A stretch of 64,000 nucleotides of DNA from Pelagibacteraceae bacterium AG-422-D23 (GCA_003213615.1 QCMQ01000001.1:62001-126000), one strand, 5' to 3'. Counted from the first letter of the stretch, positions 7,915 through 18,079 are shown. Program-made: numbers and translations. The notes: generated from the letters alone by a model not told the origin.

Positions 7915-10200
7915 ATGAAAAAAACAAAAATCGATCATTACACAGATAAAGAAGCTTTAGATTTTCATAAAGACAAAAAACCTGGCAAGATTGAGATTAT
8001 TTCTTCAAAAAATATGACAACTAAGCGTGATCTCGCTTTAGCATATTCTCCAGGAGTTGCTGCTCCTGTAAAAAAGATAAGTGAAAACCCAGAAGCGGCG
8101 TATGATTACACAAGTAAAGGAAATCTGGTTGCTGTAATTAGTAATGGCTCAGCAATTCTTGGAATGGGCAATTTGGGTGCTCTAGCGTCGAAGCCTGTAA
8201 TGGAAGGAAAGGCTGTTTTATTTAAAAGATTTGCAGACATAGATTCAATCGATTTAGAAATAGATTGTAAAGACTCAGAAGAAATAATTAACTCAATAAA
8301 GAATTTTGCTCCAAGTTTTGGTGGAATAAATTTAGAAGACATAGCAGCCCCAGATTGTTTTATAATAGAACAAAAATTAAAAGAAATTTTAGATATTCCA
8401 GTTTTTCATGATGATCAGCATGGAACAGCAATTATAACAACAGCAGCATTATTAAATGCTTTAGATATTTGTGGTAAATCAATAGAGAAAATTAAAGTTG
8501 TAGTTAACGGTGCTGGAGCATCAGCACAAGCTTGTAGTGAGTTATTTAAAAACTCAGGAGTGAAATCTGAAAATATAATAATGCTAGACAGAAAGGGTGT
8601 TATTTATGAAGGAAGAACTGAGGGAATTGATCAATGGAAATCTAGATATGCTATTAAAACTAAACATAGAACTTTAGAGGATGCTGTTAACGGTGCAGAT
8701 GTTTTTTTAGGATTATCTGCAAAAGGTGTCCTAAAAAAAGAGATGGTTAAATCTATGGCAAAAAATCCAATTATATTTGCTTGTGCTAATCCTGATCCAG
8801 AAATTACCCCAGAAGAAATTAGTGAGGTTAGAAGTGATGCAATTGTTGCAACAGGGAGATCAGATTACCCTAATCAAGTAAATAATTTAATTGGGTTTCC
8901 ATATATCTTTAGAGGAGCTTTAGATGTTAGATCCAAAACGATAAATGAGGAAATGAAAGTTGCTGCAGCAAATGCAATAGCTAAGCTTGCAAGAGAAGAT
9001 GTTCCTGATGAAGTGGTTGCTGCTATGGGTGGAGAAAGACCTCATTATGGAAAAGATTATATTATTCCATCTACATTTGATCCAAGATTAATTAGTGTAA
9101 TACCTGCGGCTGTAGCAAAAGCAGCTATAGATAGTGGAGTAGCTAGAAAAAATATAGATGATTTTGAAATTTATAAAGATCAACTAAAACAAAGATTAGA
9201 CCCAACAGTAACCATCATGCAAGGTATAAATTCATTTATTAAGAAAAATCAGAAAAGAATTGTTTTTGCAGATGGTGAAGATGAAAATACTTTAAAAGCT
9301 GCAATTGCATTTAAAAACTCAAAATTAGGTATTCCAATTTTAGTTGGTAAAGAGAGTAAAATCAAAGAACAGATTAAAAATATTGGTTATAGCGAAAATT
9401 TTGATATTGAAATTGTTAATTCAAAAGATGAAGAAAAAAGAAAAAGATACGTTAAGCATTTATTTGAAAAATTACAAAGAGAGCAAGGATTATTAGAACG
9501 AGATTGTGACAGAATGATTAGAAATGATAGAGTTGTCTGGGCCACAAGCATGGTTGCCTGTGGTGATGCCGATGGTGCCGTAACAGGCAATACAAGAAGA
9601 TTTGGTGCTTCTTTTGAAAAAATCAAACAAGTTGTAGACGTTAGGAAAGGAGAAATAATGTTTGGATTAAACATGATCGTTCATAAAGGAAGAACTATTT
9701 TTGTTGGCGATACAAGCGTTCATGAATATCCCACATCTGAACAAATGGCAGAAATAGCAATATCCACAGCAAGAGTGGTTAGACTTTTCGGATTTGATCC
9801 TAAAGTTGCTTTTGTTTCACACTCAACTTTTGGACAACCTCTTACAAATAGAACAAAACATATCAGGAATGCTGTTGAAATATTAAAAGAAAAAAAAGTT
9901 GATTTTGAATTTGATGGAGATATGCAGCCAGACGTTGCTCTAAATCCAGAATACGAAGAACTTTACCCTTTTGCAAAGATTGTTGGTAAAGCAAATATTT
10001 TAATTATGCCTGGACAGCATAGCGCTGCCATATCTTACAAATTAATGAAAACAATTGGAGACACGAAAGTTATTGGGCCCCTATTAATAGGTTTGGGTTT
10101 GCCAATTGAAATAGCTCCTTTAAGATCATCCACTTCTGAAATTCTAAACTTAGCATCTATAGCAGCATACTCATCTGAGGTTGTTGACTATAAAAAATAA
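7915..10200 (+). CDS. maeB: NADP-dependent malic enzyme with phosphotransacetylase-like domain (MaeB type)
   Basis: Large malic enzyme of 761 residues converting malate to pyruvate and CO2. The N-terminal half (about 1-420) has the malic domain (RDLALAYSPGVAAP, HDDQHGTA) and an NAD(P)-binding fold (VVNGAGASAQAC). The C-terminal part (about 435-761) is a phosphate acetyltransferase-like domain that in MaeB homologues is regulatory rather than catalytic. ATG 7915 was chosen because MKKTKIDHYTDKEALDFH is the normal family start; an in-frame ATG 26 codons upstream lies in the divergent murJ promoter region and its extra residues look non-native. The stop codon abuts that of the convergent BON lipoprotein gene. 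Confidence 0.95.
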   Translation: MKKTKIDHYTDKEALDFHKDKKPGKIEIISSKNMTTKRDLALAYSPGVAAPVKKISENPEAAYDYTSKGNLVAVISNGSAILGMGNLGALASKPVMEGKAVLFKRFADIDSIDLEIDCKDSEEIINSIKNFAPSFGGINLEDIAAPDCFIIEQKLKEILDIPVFHDDQHGTAIITTAALLNALDICGKSIEKIKVVVNGAGASAQACSELFKNSGVKSENIIMLDRKGVIYEGRTEGIDQWKSRYAIKTKHRTLEDAVNGADVFLGLSAKGVLKKEMVKSMAKNPIIFACANPDPEITPEEISEVRSDAIVATGRSDYPNQVNNLIGFPYIFRGALDVRSKTINEEMKVAAANAIAKLAREDVPDEVVAAMGGERPHYGKDYIIPSTFDPRLISVIPAAVAKAAIDSGVARKNIDDFEIYKDQLKQRLDPTVTIMQGINSFIKKNQKRIVFADGEDENTLKAAIAFKNSKLGIPILVGKESKIKEQIKNIGYSENFDIEIVNSKDEEKRKRYVKHLFEKLQREQGLLERDCDRMIRNDRVVWATSMVACGDADGAVTGNTRRFGASFEKIKQVVDVRKGEIMFGLNMIVHKGRTIFVGDTSVHEYPTSEQMAEIAISTARVVRLFGFDPKVAFVSHSTFGQPLTNRTKHIRNAVEILKEKKVDFEFDGDMQPDVALNPEYEELYPFAKIVGKANILIMPGQHSAAISYKLMKTIGDTKVIGPLLIGLGLPIEIAPLRSSTSEILNLASIAAYSSEVVDYKK

Positions 10201-10794
10201 TTATTCTCTTTGAATTCTTAAATCCTCAACTAATATTATACTTGCAATAACGTCTTCAACATCAAGTATCTCTGTAGCTTCGCTTATTACTAATTCTTTT
10301 TCTTCAGAAGTTAGTGCAATACCATAAACATAGATTTTCTTTTTGTAAGTATCAATTTGATAATTGGTTGCTTTTATATTTTTATTAACAATTAAAGCAG
10401 TTCTCAATTGTGATGTGATTAATATATCTTTTGCTGATTGTTTAAAATTAAATTTTTCCTTAATTTTTATATCGTTCCTTACAGATCTGGCACCTTTTGT
10501 TTCCCAAGCTAATTTTGTAATCAATAATTTTTCCTCAGGATTATCTACTTTACCAGTAATAAAAATTCTACCATCTAAAACTTTTGTTTTTACATTTAAA
10601 AAATATTTTTTATCTTTGGCTAAAATTTTTGTGCTTATGCTTTTTTGCATAATTGAATCATCTATTTGAGTACCTACAGTTCTGGGATCCAAAGCAACTG
10701 AAACACCTGTTCCAAAAATACCTTTAGAACCAACGCCAACGCATCCAGTTAAAATAAAACTCATGAAGATTAAAATTAATAATTTATTTTTCAT
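10201..10794 (-). CDS. BON-domain lipoprotein
   Basis: A 197-residue lipoprotein with a signal peptide ending in the lipobox LTGC at residues 15-18, then two BON domains (about 50-115 and 125-190), the arrangement of OsmY/DolP-type envelope proteins. BON domains bind phospholipid, and DolP-like proteins support outer-membrane integrity; a similar role is inferred. The start overlaps the end of rsmI by 11 bases, suggesting translational coupling. In many proteobacteria yraN lies in this neighbourhood; no yraN is present here. Function beyond envelope maintenance is unknown. Confidence 0.85.
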   Translation of the reverse strand: MKNKLLILIFMSFILTGCVGVGSKGIFGTGVSVALDPRTVGTQIDDSIMQKSISTKILAKDKKYFLNVKTKVLDGRIFITGKVDNPEEKLLITKLAWETKGARSVRNDIKIKEKFNFKQSAKDILITSQLRTALIVNKNIKATNYQIDTYKKKIYVYGIALTSEEKELVISEATEILDVEDVIASIILVEDLRIQRE

Positions 10795-11647
10795 TTTTTA
10801 TTTTTAAACAGTAATTATATATTTCTTTTTTTGGTACTTTGGTAATTTGACTTAAAATTTCTGTAATCTCTTTAGTGGACAATTTATTAATCATTTTTTT
10901 AATTATATTCATATCTGATTCATTTAACTTTTGAGACATTTTTTTATTTATTTTTTTTTCAGAAATAACAACTGTAAGTTCTCCTTTTAGTTCTTTTTCA
11001 AAAAAATCCAAATCATCTACATTTTTTCTGATAAATTCCTCATAAATTTTTGTTATTTCTCTACAAAAAACTATCTTTCTCCCTGTAAAATTTTTTTTTA
11101 TTTCAGGTATGACTTTATTTATTTTTTTTGGTGAAACAAAAAAAATTATAGTATTTTCAAATTTTGAAAGTCTTTTCAATTCTTTAGTTAGCTGCTGTTT
11201 TTTCTCAGGAAAAAAACCATAAAATAAAAATTTATCTGAAAATCCACTGATTGATAAAGCTGTAGAAACAGCTGATGGTCCGGGTATTGGAAAAATTTTA
11301 ATACTATTATTTACACACTCATTTACCAAAATAGAACCTGGGTCAGAAATACCAGGAGTTCCTGCATCAGATATTAAAGAGACTCTCTTGCCAGACTTCA
11401 AATGTTTAATTATCTCAATAACATTTTTCTTTTCATTAAATTTATGATTAGAAATTAACTTTGATTTAATTTGATATTTATCTAAAAGATTTTTTGAAAC
11501 ACGTGTATCTTCACATAAAATATAATCAGATTTCTCTAAAACTTCGATTGCTCTTAAAGTTATGTCTTTTAAATTTCCTAAAGGAGTAGACACTAAATAC
11601 AGACCATTTTCGTTATCTTTTAATTTAAATTGTGGCTTAATGATCAT
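10784..11647 (-). CDS. rsmI: 16S rRNA 2'-O-ribose methyltransferase RsmI (C1402)
   Basis: SAM-dependent tetrapyrrole-methylase-fold enzyme that 2'-O-methylates C1402 of 16S rRNA. The 287 residues show LYLVSTPLGNLKDIT at residues 17-31, EDTRVSKNLL, ISDAGTPGISDPG near 94-106 and the IPGPSAVSTALSISG segment, all standard RsmI signatures. It is divergent from the LpoA-like gene across a 34-base spacer, and the pairing of rsmI with an lpoA-type gene is the same association seen as yraL-yraM in E. coli. The stop codon lies inside the BON lipoprotein gene. Confidence 0.95.
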   Translation of the reverse strand: MIIKPQFKLKDNENGLYLVSTPLGNLKDITLRAIEVLEKSDYILCEDTRVSKNLLDKYQIKSKLISNHKFNEKKNVIEIIKHLKSGKRVSLISDAGTPGISDPGSILVNECVNNSIKIFPIPGPSAVSTALSISGFSDKFLFYGFFPEKKQQLTKELKRLSKFENTIIFFVSPKKINKVIPEIKKNFTGRKIVFCREITKIYEEFIRKNVDDLDFFEKELKGELTVVISEKKINKKMSQKLNESDMNIIKKMINKLSTKEITEILSQITKVPKKEIYNYCLKIKNEK

Positions 11648-11681
11648 AATTTAGCTTAAAAAATATTATACTAACATCAAA

Positions 11682-12836
11682 ATGACTAAATTAATTAAAA
11701 TTATTTATTTTATTCTTTTAAGTTTCTACTTTCTTTTTTTTCAAGCTGTTAATGCTCAAGAAAAAATCAAAATAGGATTATTGGTTCCCATGACTGGAGA
11801 TAATAAGGAAATTGGAGATTCAATAATTAAGGCAGTTGGATTAGCTGTTAAAGATATTGATAATGATTTAATTGAAATCTTCCCTAAAGATACCGCAACT
11901 AAAGCTAACCAAGCTTTAAAATCAGCATTTGAGTTAAGTGAAATGGGAATAAACATTATTATTGGCCCTGTGTTCTATGAAAGTTTGACCTATTTAGATG
12001 AAATGAAAAATTTAACATTTTTGTCATTAACTAATAAAACTTTAGATCTTCCAAAAAATGTAATTTCTGCTGGGATTAATGCTACATCGCAATTCAATAC
12101 AATAAAAAGATTTTTAGAAACTAATCAAATAAAAAGAACTATTTTTTTAACACCAATTCAAGATTATGAATTTGAAGTCAAAAAAGGAATGAAAAATTCA
12201 AAAATAAAAATATATAAAGATTATGAATATAATACAGAGCCAACAAAATTAACAAAACAAATAGAAGAAATTACTAACTACAAAATTAGGAAGCAAAATT
12301 TAGAAGACGAAATAAAAAGAGTAAAAAATTCAAACGAACCAAATAAAGAAAAAAAAATAAAAAGACTAGAAAAAAGATACACCCTAGGTGGTTTAAATTT
12401 TGACGCTGTAGTGATTGCAGATTTTGATGAAAGTTTCAAAAGTGTATCTACATCACTTTTATACACTGACGTTCTTCCAAAAAACAAATATCTTATAACT
12501 TTAAATCAATGGTTTGATGAAAGCTTATTGAACGAAACTGACCTTCAACCATTATATTATCCATCAATAAATAAAGAAAATTTTGATAACTACAAAATAA
12601 AGTACTTTAACGCATTTAATGAGGATCCTACTCATTTATCTTTGTTAAGTTATGATCTTGTTGGCTTGGTTTATTATTTATCAATAAACTCTAATGCAGA
12701 AAACTTAAATAAAATTTTTAAGAGAAAAAATTCCTTTAAAGGAAAAATAGGAATTTTTGATATCAAAAATAATAAAATAAATCATAGACTTAATTTTTAC
12801 AAAATTGAGGATCAAAAACTTATAGAAATTTTTTAA
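11682..12836 (+). CDS. LpoA-like penicillin-binding protein activator (periplasmic-binding fold)
   Basis: A 384-residue exported protein with a signal peptide (about residues 1-25, cleavage after VNA likely) and a type I periplasmic-binding fold beginning IKIGLLVPMTGDNKEIG, like branched-chain amino-acid-binding proteins and the C-terminal domain of LpoA. Divergence from rsmI supports an LpoA relationship, because LpoA (YraM) sits beside RsmI in other proteobacteria. LpoA activates a class A penicillin-binding protein from the outer membrane. No lipobox cysteine is visible here, and the TPR-like N-terminal domain of E. coli LpoA is missing, so outer-membrane anchoring is doubtful. The 3' end overlaps convergent rdgB by 17 bases. 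Confidence 0.75.
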   Translation: MTKLIKIIYFILLSFYFLFFQAVNAQEKIKIGLLVPMTGDNKEIGDSIIKAVGLAVKDIDNDLIEIFPKDTATKANQALKSAFELSEMGINIIIGPVFYESLTYLDEMKNLTFLSLTNKTLDLPKNVISAGINATSQFNTIKRFLETNQIKRTIFLTPIQDYEFEVKKGMKNSKIKIYKDYEYNTEPTKLTKQIEEITNYKIRKQNLEDEIKRVKNSNEPNKEKKIKRLEKRYTLGGLNFDAVVIADFDESFKSVSTSLLYTDVLPKNKYLITLNQWFDESLLNETDLQPLYYPSINKENFDNYKIKYFNAFNEDPTHLSLLSYDLVGLVYYLSINSNAENLNKIFKRKNSFKGKIGIFDIKNNKINHRLNFYKIEDQKLIEIF

Positions 12837-13422
12837 TTTTTCTAAAAGCTTGGTATCTATGATCCATCTTGTATTTTTGGGATGGCTTCATTTCTCCAAA
12901 AGTTTTTCTTTTTTTTAAAGGAATAAAAATTGGATCATAACCAAATCCATTCCTTCCTTTTGGTTTGTCTGAAATATATCCCTCTACTTTTCCCAACACA
13001 CAAGCAATTTTTTTATTTAAATATGAAATAGAAAGAGCACAAATAAATCTTGCTTTAATTTTTTTATTTTTCCAATTTTTATCTTTTTTATTTAAATCTC
13101 TGTAAACTCTTCTTATAGCTTTATTAAAATCTCCATGCCTTCCTCCCCATCTTGCAGAATAAATTCCAGGATTTTTATCCAAAAAATCTATCTCCAAACC
13201 TGAGTCATCCGCTAAGCACATTAATCCTGTTTTTTTAGAAAAATATTTAGATTTAATTAATGAATTATCTCTAAATGTTTTACCATTTTCAACTGGGCTT
13301 CTAAGATTAAACGCTGATGTTGAATAAATTTTAATACTTTTTGGCAATAAATTCTTGATTTCTCTTAGTTTACCGCTGTTATTGGTCCCAATAAGTAATT
13401 TATTAATTTTTTGTTTAGGCAT
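12820..13422 (-). CDS. rdgB: XTP/dITP pyrophosphatase (HAM1/RdgB)
   Basis: House-cleaning enzyme that hydrolyses non-canonical purine nucleoside triphosphates to monophosphates, preventing their use in DNA. The 200 residues have the family start LLIGTNNSGKLREIKNLL, the catalytic LADDSGLEID near residues 70-79, SARWGGRHGD, and the NGFGYDPIFIP block near 156-166. Divergent from grpE with 36 bases between the start codons, and overlapping the LpoA-like gene at its 3' end. Normal length, nothing odd. Confidence 0.95.
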   Translation of the reverse strand: MPKQKINKLLIGTNNSGKLREIKNLLPKSIKIYSTSAFNLRSPVENGKTFRDNSLIKSKYFSKKTGLMCLADDSGLEIDFLDKNPGIYSARWGGRHGDFNKAIRRVYRDLNKKDKNWKNKKIKARFICALSISYLNKKIACVLGKVEGYISDKPKGRNGFGYDPIFIPLKKRKTFGEMKPSQKYKMDHRYQAFRKIKKFL

Positions 13423-13458
13423 CTAGAAATTACTAAAATCCTTACCATATAAGAGGCT

Positions 13459-14121
13459 ATGGAAAAAGAGGAAAACCAAAAAAGTACTTCTGCGAATCAA
13501 AACCAGGATACAGTAAAAGAAAATGAGAAATCTGAGGAAAACCTAGCCGAAAAAAATAAGCAAGAAACAGACCAAGAAGCTAAAGAAGAAATTAAAGAAC
13601 CAACTTCAGAAGAAAAAATTGCTGAATTAGAAGATAAAGTGGCAAGAACTTTTGCTGAAATGGAAAATCAAAGAAGAAGATTTGAAAAAGAAAAAGAGGA
13701 TGCTTTTGAATATGGTGGTTATAGTTTTGCTAAAGAAGCATTAAATTTAATTGATAATTTAGATCGATCAAAACATGTTCTTGAAAGTGACGATAAGCTG
13801 AAAGAAACTGAGGCATTAAATAAGACACTCGAACATTTAGAAATTATTAAAAAAGATCTAATCTCAATATTTGAAAAAAATAATATTAAACCAATAGATA
13901 GCCTTAACAAAAAACTAGATCCAAATTTTCATCAAGCAATGATGGAGATAGAGGATAATACGAAAGAACCTGGAACAATAATCCAGGAAATTCAAAAAGG
14001 CTTTACTATAAAAGACAGATTACTTAGACCCTCATTAGTAGGGGTGTCAAAAAAAGTTACAATAAAAGAGAAAAAAACTGAGGAAAATCAAGAAAATCAA
14101 GAAAATCCTGACAATAATTAA
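13459..14121 (+). CDS. grpE: Nucleotide exchange factor GrpE
   Basis: Exchange factor that releases ADP from DnaK. The 220 residues comprise a highly charged, low-complexity N-terminal tail (about 1-55, rich in Glu and Lys), a long coiled coil (AELEDKVARTFAEMENQRRRFEKE) and a C-terminal beta domain containing DPNFHQAMMEIED and the conserved IQKGFTIKDRLLRPSLVGVSK. The ATG at 13459 has an AAGAGG-like ribosome binding site a few bases upstream. It heads the grpE-dnaK-dnaJ block, but dnaK has its own promoter in the 62-base spacer. Confidence 0.95.
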   Translation: MEKEENQKSTSANQNQDTVKENEKSEENLAEKNKQETDQEAKEEIKEPTSEEKIAELEDKVARTFAEMENQRRRFEKEKEDAFEYGGYSFAKEALNLIDNLDRSKHVLESDDKLKETEALNKTLEHLEIIKKDLISIFEKNNIKPIDSLNKKLDPNFHQAMMEIEDNTKEPGTIIQEIQKGFTIKDRLLRPSLVGVSKKVTIKEKKTEENQENQENPDNN

Positions 14122-14133
14122 TTATGAGATCAA

Positions 14134-14162
14134 CTTGTAGTTTCACATTTAAACCCTATATG
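14134..14162 (+). promoter_or_regulatory. RpoH (sigma-32)-type heat-shock promoter for dnaK
   Basis: The -35 element CTTG is at 14134-14137, followed by 17 bases and then a -10 element CCTATATG at 14155-14162. This matches the alphaproteobacterial RpoH consensus (CTTG, 17 bases, CYTATNT). A transcript starting near 14169 would leave a short leader before the dnaK ATG at 14184, with a purine-rich ribosome binding site (gaaagagaga) in it. Location directly upstream of dnaK strongly supports the call. Confidence 0.82.
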
Positions 14163-14183
14163 ACGAAAGAGAGACATTAAATT

Positions 14184-16109
14184 ATGAGTAAAATTATTGG
14201 AATAGACTTAGGAACAACAAATTCATGTGTTGCCATTATGGAGGGAACACAAGCCAAAGTATTAGAAAATGCTGAAGGAGCAAGGACTACTCCATCGGTT
14301 GTGGCATTTACAGATGAAAATGAAAAATTAATTGGACAACCAGCTAAAAGACAGGCTGTTACAAATCCAGAAAATACTATCTTTGCAGTAAAAAGATTAA
14401 TTGGAAGAAATTTTGATGATCCAACTGTAAAAAAAGATGTGGAAGCTGCACCTTTCAAAATAATTAATTCTGAAAAAGGTGATGCTTGGATAGAAGCTAA
14501 AGGTGAAAAATATTCACCTTCTCAAATATCTGCTTTTATTTTACAAAAAATGAAAGAAACAGCAGAAAAATATTTAGGTCAAGCTGTAACAAAAGCTGTG
14601 ATTACAGTACCTGCATACTTTAATGATGCACAAAGACAGGCAACAAAAGATGCAGGAAAAATTGCTGGATTAGAAGTTTTAAGAATTATCAATGAACCAA
14701 CAGCTGCTTCTCTAGCTTATGGTTTAGATAAAAAACAAAATAAAAAAATTGCTGTATATGATTTAGGTGGAGGAACATTTGATGTTTCTATCTTAGAATT
14801 AGGTGACGGTGTATTTGAAGTTAAATCAACTAATGGTGATACTTTTTTAGGTGGTGAAGATTTTGATAATGCTGTTGTTGATTACTTGATCTCTGAATTT
14901 AAAAAAGATAATGGAATTGACCTCAAGTCTGATAAACTTGCTTTACAAAGATTAAAAGAAGCTGCCGAAAAAGCAAAAATAGAATTATCATCTGCAGAAC
15001 AAACAGATATAAACTTACCTTTTATTACAGCAGATAAAACAGGTCCAAAACATATTAATTTAAAAATGACTAGGGCAAAACTTGAAGCTTTAGTTGAAGA
15101 CTTAATTGCTAGAACAATGCCTCCATGTAAAACTGCATTAAAAGATGCAGGGATAACTGCTAGTGAAATTGATGAAATAGTTATGGTTGGTGGTATGACC
15201 AGAATGCCAAAAGTAATTGAAGAAGTGAGAACCTTTTTTGGAAAAGATCCTAATAAAAGTGTAAATCCTGATGAAGTAGTTGCGATGGGCGCTGCTATTC
15301 AAGCGGGTGTATTACAAGGCGATGTAAAAGATGTGCTTCTATTAGATGTAACTCCACTATCACTTGGTATCGAAACGCTTGGAGGAGTTTCTACGAAGCT
15401 AATTGATAAAAACACAACGATACCAACTAAAAAAAGTCAGGTCTTTTCAACAGCTGAGGATAATCAGCCAGCTGTATCTATTAGAGTTCTACAAGGCGAG
15501 AGGGAAATGGCAGCCGACAACAAAGCTTTAGGTAACTTTGAATTAGTAGGTATTGCTCCAGCACCGAGAGGAGTACCTCAAATTGAAGTTACATTTGATA
15601 TTGATGCTAACGGTATTGTAAATGTTTCTGCTAAAGACAAAGGAACTGGCAAAGAGCAAAAAATTCAAATTCAAGCTTCAGGTGGATTAAGTGATGAAGA
15701 AATTGAAAAAATGGTTAAAGACGCTGAAGCCAACAAAGAAGCTGATAAGAAGAAAAGAGAATCAGTTGATGTTAGAAATCAAGCAGATACTCTAATTCAC
15801 TCTACTGAAAAGAATTTAAAAGAACATGGATCAAAGATTTCTGATGCAGAGAAGAAAGCAATTGAAGATGCATCAACTGCTGTAAAAGAAGCTTTAAAAG
15901 GTGAAGATATTGAAGATATTAAGAAAAAAACTGAAGCTTTAGTTCAAGCTTCAATGAAACTTGGAGAAGCGATCTATAAATCACAACAAAGTGCAAAACC
16001 AGAGTCTGGAAAAGATGATGGTGGGGATGATGCAGGTAAAAAAGACGAAAATGTTGTTGATGCTGATTTCGAAGAAGTAAAAGACGAGAATAAAGAAAAA
16101 AGCGCTTAA
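14184..16109 (+). CDS. dnaK: Chaperone DnaK (Hsp70)
   Basis: ATP-dependent Hsp70 chaperone, 641 residues. Seen: the start [16 protein letters not shown], phosphate-binding [15 protein letters not shown] near 192-206, the [11 protein letters not shown] motif near 335, the interdomain linker with [16 protein letters not shown] near 387-402, the substrate-binding beta domain, the helical lid and a charged acidic tail. Base composition is less AT-biased than in neighbouring genes, as expected for a strongly expressed gene. It follows grpE and precedes dnaJ by 29 bases, and is served by an RpoH-type promoter. Confidence 0.98.
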   Translation: MSKIIGIDLGTTNSCVAIMEGTQAKVLENAEGARTTPSVVAFTDENEKLIGQPAKRQAVTNPENTIFAVKRLIGRNFDDPTVKKDVEAAPFKIINSEKGDAWIEAKGEKYSPSQISAFILQKMKETAEKYLGQAVTKAVITVPAYFNDAQRQATKDAGKIAGLEVLRIINEPTAASLAYGLDKKQNKKIAVYDLGGGTFDVSILELGDGVFEVKSTNGDTFLGGEDFDNAVVDYLISEFKKDNGIDLKSDKLALQRLKEAAEKAKIELSSAEQTDINLPFITADKTGPKHINLKMTRAKLEALVEDLIARTMPPCKTALKDAGITASEIDEIVMVGGMTRMPKVIEEVRTFFGKDPNKSVNPDEVVAMGAAIQAGVLQGDVKDVLLLDVTPLSLGIETLGGVSTKLIDKNTTIPTKKSQVFSTAEDNQPAVSIRVLQGEREMAADNKALGNFELVGIAPAPRGVPQIEVTFDIDANGIVNVSAKDKGTGKEQKIQIQASGGLSDEEIEKMVKDAEANKEADKKKRESVDVRNQADTLIHSTEKNLKEHGSKISDAEKKAIEDASTAVKEALKGEDIEDIKKKTEALVQASMKLGEAIYKSQQSAKPESGKDDGGDDAGKKDENVVDADFEEVKDENKEKSA

Positions 16110-16138
16110 ACTGACATTTAATTGTCTGGGGTAATTTG

Positions 16139-17266
16139 ATGGCTAAAAGAGACTATTACGATGTCCTAGGCGTAAATAAAAGCGCAAGTCCTGATGAATT
16201 AAAATCCGCTTACAGAAAACTAGCAGTTAAATATCACCCTGACAAAAATCCAGGAGACACTAAGGCTGAAGAAAAATTTAAAGAAGCTAGTGAGGCTTAC
16301 GGAATACTTTCAGACAGAGAAAAAAAACAAAACTATGATAACTTTGGTCATGCAGCGTTTGAAAATGGTGGTGGCAGACCAGGTGGAGGTTTTGGTGGTT
16401 TTAGTGGAACAGACTTTTCAGACATTTTTGAAGATTTCTTTGGAGATTTTGGTGGAGGTGGAAGATCAAGAAGTAGAAAATCAAATAATAGAGGTTCTGA
16501 TTTAAGATACGATTTATCTATCTCATTGGAAGAAGCTTACCATGGAAAGAAACAAGACATTAAATTTTCAACAACAGAACAGTGTGGTACATGCAGAGGA
16601 AATGGATCTAAACCAGGCTATTCTCCTGACAGATGCTCATATTGTGGTGGTAATGGTAGAATAAGATCCAATCAAGGTTTCTTTACTGTACAACAAACTT
16701 GTCCTCAATGTAATGGAAACGGTGAGGAAATAACAAACCCTTGTAATGATTGCAATGGCCAAGGTAAAAAACAAGCATCAAAGAAAATTTCTGTGACCAT
16801 TCCAAAAGGTGTTGATGACGGAACTAGAATTAGGCTTGCAGGAAAAGGTGAAGCAGGAACAAGAGGTGGAGCGACAGGTGATCTTTATCTATTTATTAAT
16901 GTAAATTCTCATAATTTATTTAAAAGATCTGATGAAAATTTATTTTTTGAATTTCCACTTTCTCTTGCAGATGCAGCATTAGGAACAACCATAGAAATTC
17001 CAACTATTGATGGTGGAAAAGCTAAAATTAAAATTCCAGATGGAACTCAAAATGGTAAACAATTTAGATTAAAGGGTAAAGGTATGCCTTTTATGAGAAG
17101 AGGTGATTTCGGGGACTTATATGTTCAAGTTAAAACAGAGGTACCTGTATATTTAAATAAAAAACAAAAAGAATTATTAGAGCAATTTAGAGAAATTGAA
17201 AATGATAAGTCAAATCCAAGTATTAAAAAATTTTTTCAAAAAGCAAAAGATTTCTGGAAAAACTAA
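16139..17266 (+). CDS. dnaJ: Co-chaperone DnaJ (Hsp40)
   Basis: Type I J-protein that stimulates DnaK ATPase and delivers clients. In order: J domain with the HPD motif in KYHPDKNPG, a Gly/Phe-rich linker ([12 protein letters not shown]), a zinc-finger region with four CxxCxGxG-type repeats ([32 protein letters not shown]), and the C-terminal client-binding domains. The 375-residue reading from ATG 16139 is preferred; a TTG one codon earlier would merely add a second Met-like start. A GGGG-containing ribosome binding site precedes it. Co-transcribed with dnaK. Confidence 0.97.
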   Translation: MAKRDYYDVLGVNKSASPDELKSAYRKLAVKYHPDKNPGDTKAEEKFKEASEAYGILSDREKKQNYDNFGHAAFENGGGRPGGGFGGFSGTDFSDIFEDFFGDFGGGGRSRSRKSNNRGSDLRYDLSISLEEAYHGKKQDIKFSTTEQCGTCRGNGSKPGYSPDRCSYCGGNGRIRSNQGFFTVQQTCPQCNGNGEEITNPCNDCNGQGKKQASKKISVTIPKGVDDGTRIRLAGKGEAGTRGGATGDLYLFINVNSHNLFKRSDENLFFEFPLSLADAALGTTIEIPTIDGGKAKIKIPDGTQNGKQFRLKGKGMPFMRRGDFGDLYVQVKTEVPVYLNKKQKELLEQFREIENDKSNPSIKKFFQKAKDFWKN

Positions 17267-17302
17267 AAGACTAATCTTCTAAAAAAGGTTAATATTAGCT
17301 AA

Positions 17303-18079
17303 ATGAAAAAAATTAATTTAGCGATTTCTGGTTGCATGGGAAGGATGGGCCAGCAATTAATTAAGTCTTCAAGGAAAAATAAAAATTTTAAACTAGTTAC
17401 ACTTACAGAGAATAGATTAATAAATAAAAAGTTTAATGGAGTTAAGCCTGAATTAAATTCTGACAAAGCTTTTAAAAAAACTGATGTAATTATTGACTTC
17501 ACAGTACCAAATTGTACTCTTGAAATTCTCAAAATAGCATCAAAACTGAGGAAAAAGGTAGTAATTGGTACTACCGGGTTCACTAGAAGCCAAGAAAATC
17601 AAATTAAAAAATATTCAAAAAAAATACCTATTCTAAAAGCAGGTAACATGAGCTTAGGTGTAAATTTATTAATGTATTTAACCGAGATTGCATCAAAATC
17701 ACTAAATGATGAATACTTAAGCAAAATATTTGAGGTACATCACAAACATAAAAAGGATTATCCATCAGGTACCGCCTTAATGCTTGGAAAAGGAATAGCT
17801 AATGGAAAAAATATAAATTTATATAATCTAATTGGTAAAAAATTTTTAAACAAAAAATCTTTTCCTTATGGAAAAAAAATTAATTTTAACTCAATTAGAA
17901 AAGGTGAAATTATAGGAGAACATGAAGTAAAATTCTCAAGTGGAAAAGAAATAATTACATTAAATCATGAAGCTTTTGACAGAGCACTTTACTCTGATGG
18001 AGCCTTAACAGCTTCTAAGTGGCTGATGAAAAAAAAATCAGGATTATATTCTATGAGAGATTTGCTTAACTTTTCATAA
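17303..18079 (+). CDS. dapB: 4-hydroxy-tetrahydrodipicolinate reductase
   Basis: NAD(P)H-dependent reductase of the lysine/diaminopimelate pathway, needed for peptidoglycan as well as lysine. The 258 residues begin with the nucleotide-binding loop AISGCMGRMGQQL and contain the substrate-binding and catalytic segment EVHHKHKKDYPSGTAL near 147-162, with the paired histidines and Lys-Asp typical of DapB. The stop codon TAA overlaps the nth start (TAATG), so the two are probably translated in a coupled way. The spacer after dnaJ has only a weak hairpin and no convincing terminator. Confidence 0.95.
   Translation: MKKINLAISGCMGRMGQQLIKSSRKNKNFKLVTLTENRLINKKFNGVKPELNSDKAFKKTDVIIDFTVPNCTLEILKIASKLRKKVVIGTTGFTRSQENQIKKYSKKIPILKAGNMSLGVNLLMYLTEIASKSLNDEYLSKIFEVHHKHKKDYPSGTALMLGKGIANGKNINLYNLIGKKFLNKKSFPYGKKINFNSIRKGEIIGEHEVKFSSGKEIITLNHEAFDRALYSDGALTASKWLMKKKSGLYSMRDLLNFS

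Noticed and set aside
13423-13450. RpoH-like promoter upstream of grpE (CTAGAA, 16 bases, CCATAT)
   Set aside because: The -35 has a mismatch in the critical CTTG, and the start site would fall inside the grpE ribosome binding site. Geometry resembles the hslV candidate, but evidence is too weak to list.
16136-16138. TTG start for dnaJ
   Set aside because: The ATG directly following gives the standard [10 protein letters not shown] start with a suitable ribosome binding site.
17267-17302. Hairpin between dnaJ and dapB as a terminator
   Set aside because: Only a five-base A/T stem (CTAAT/ATTAG) with a long loop and no T-run.
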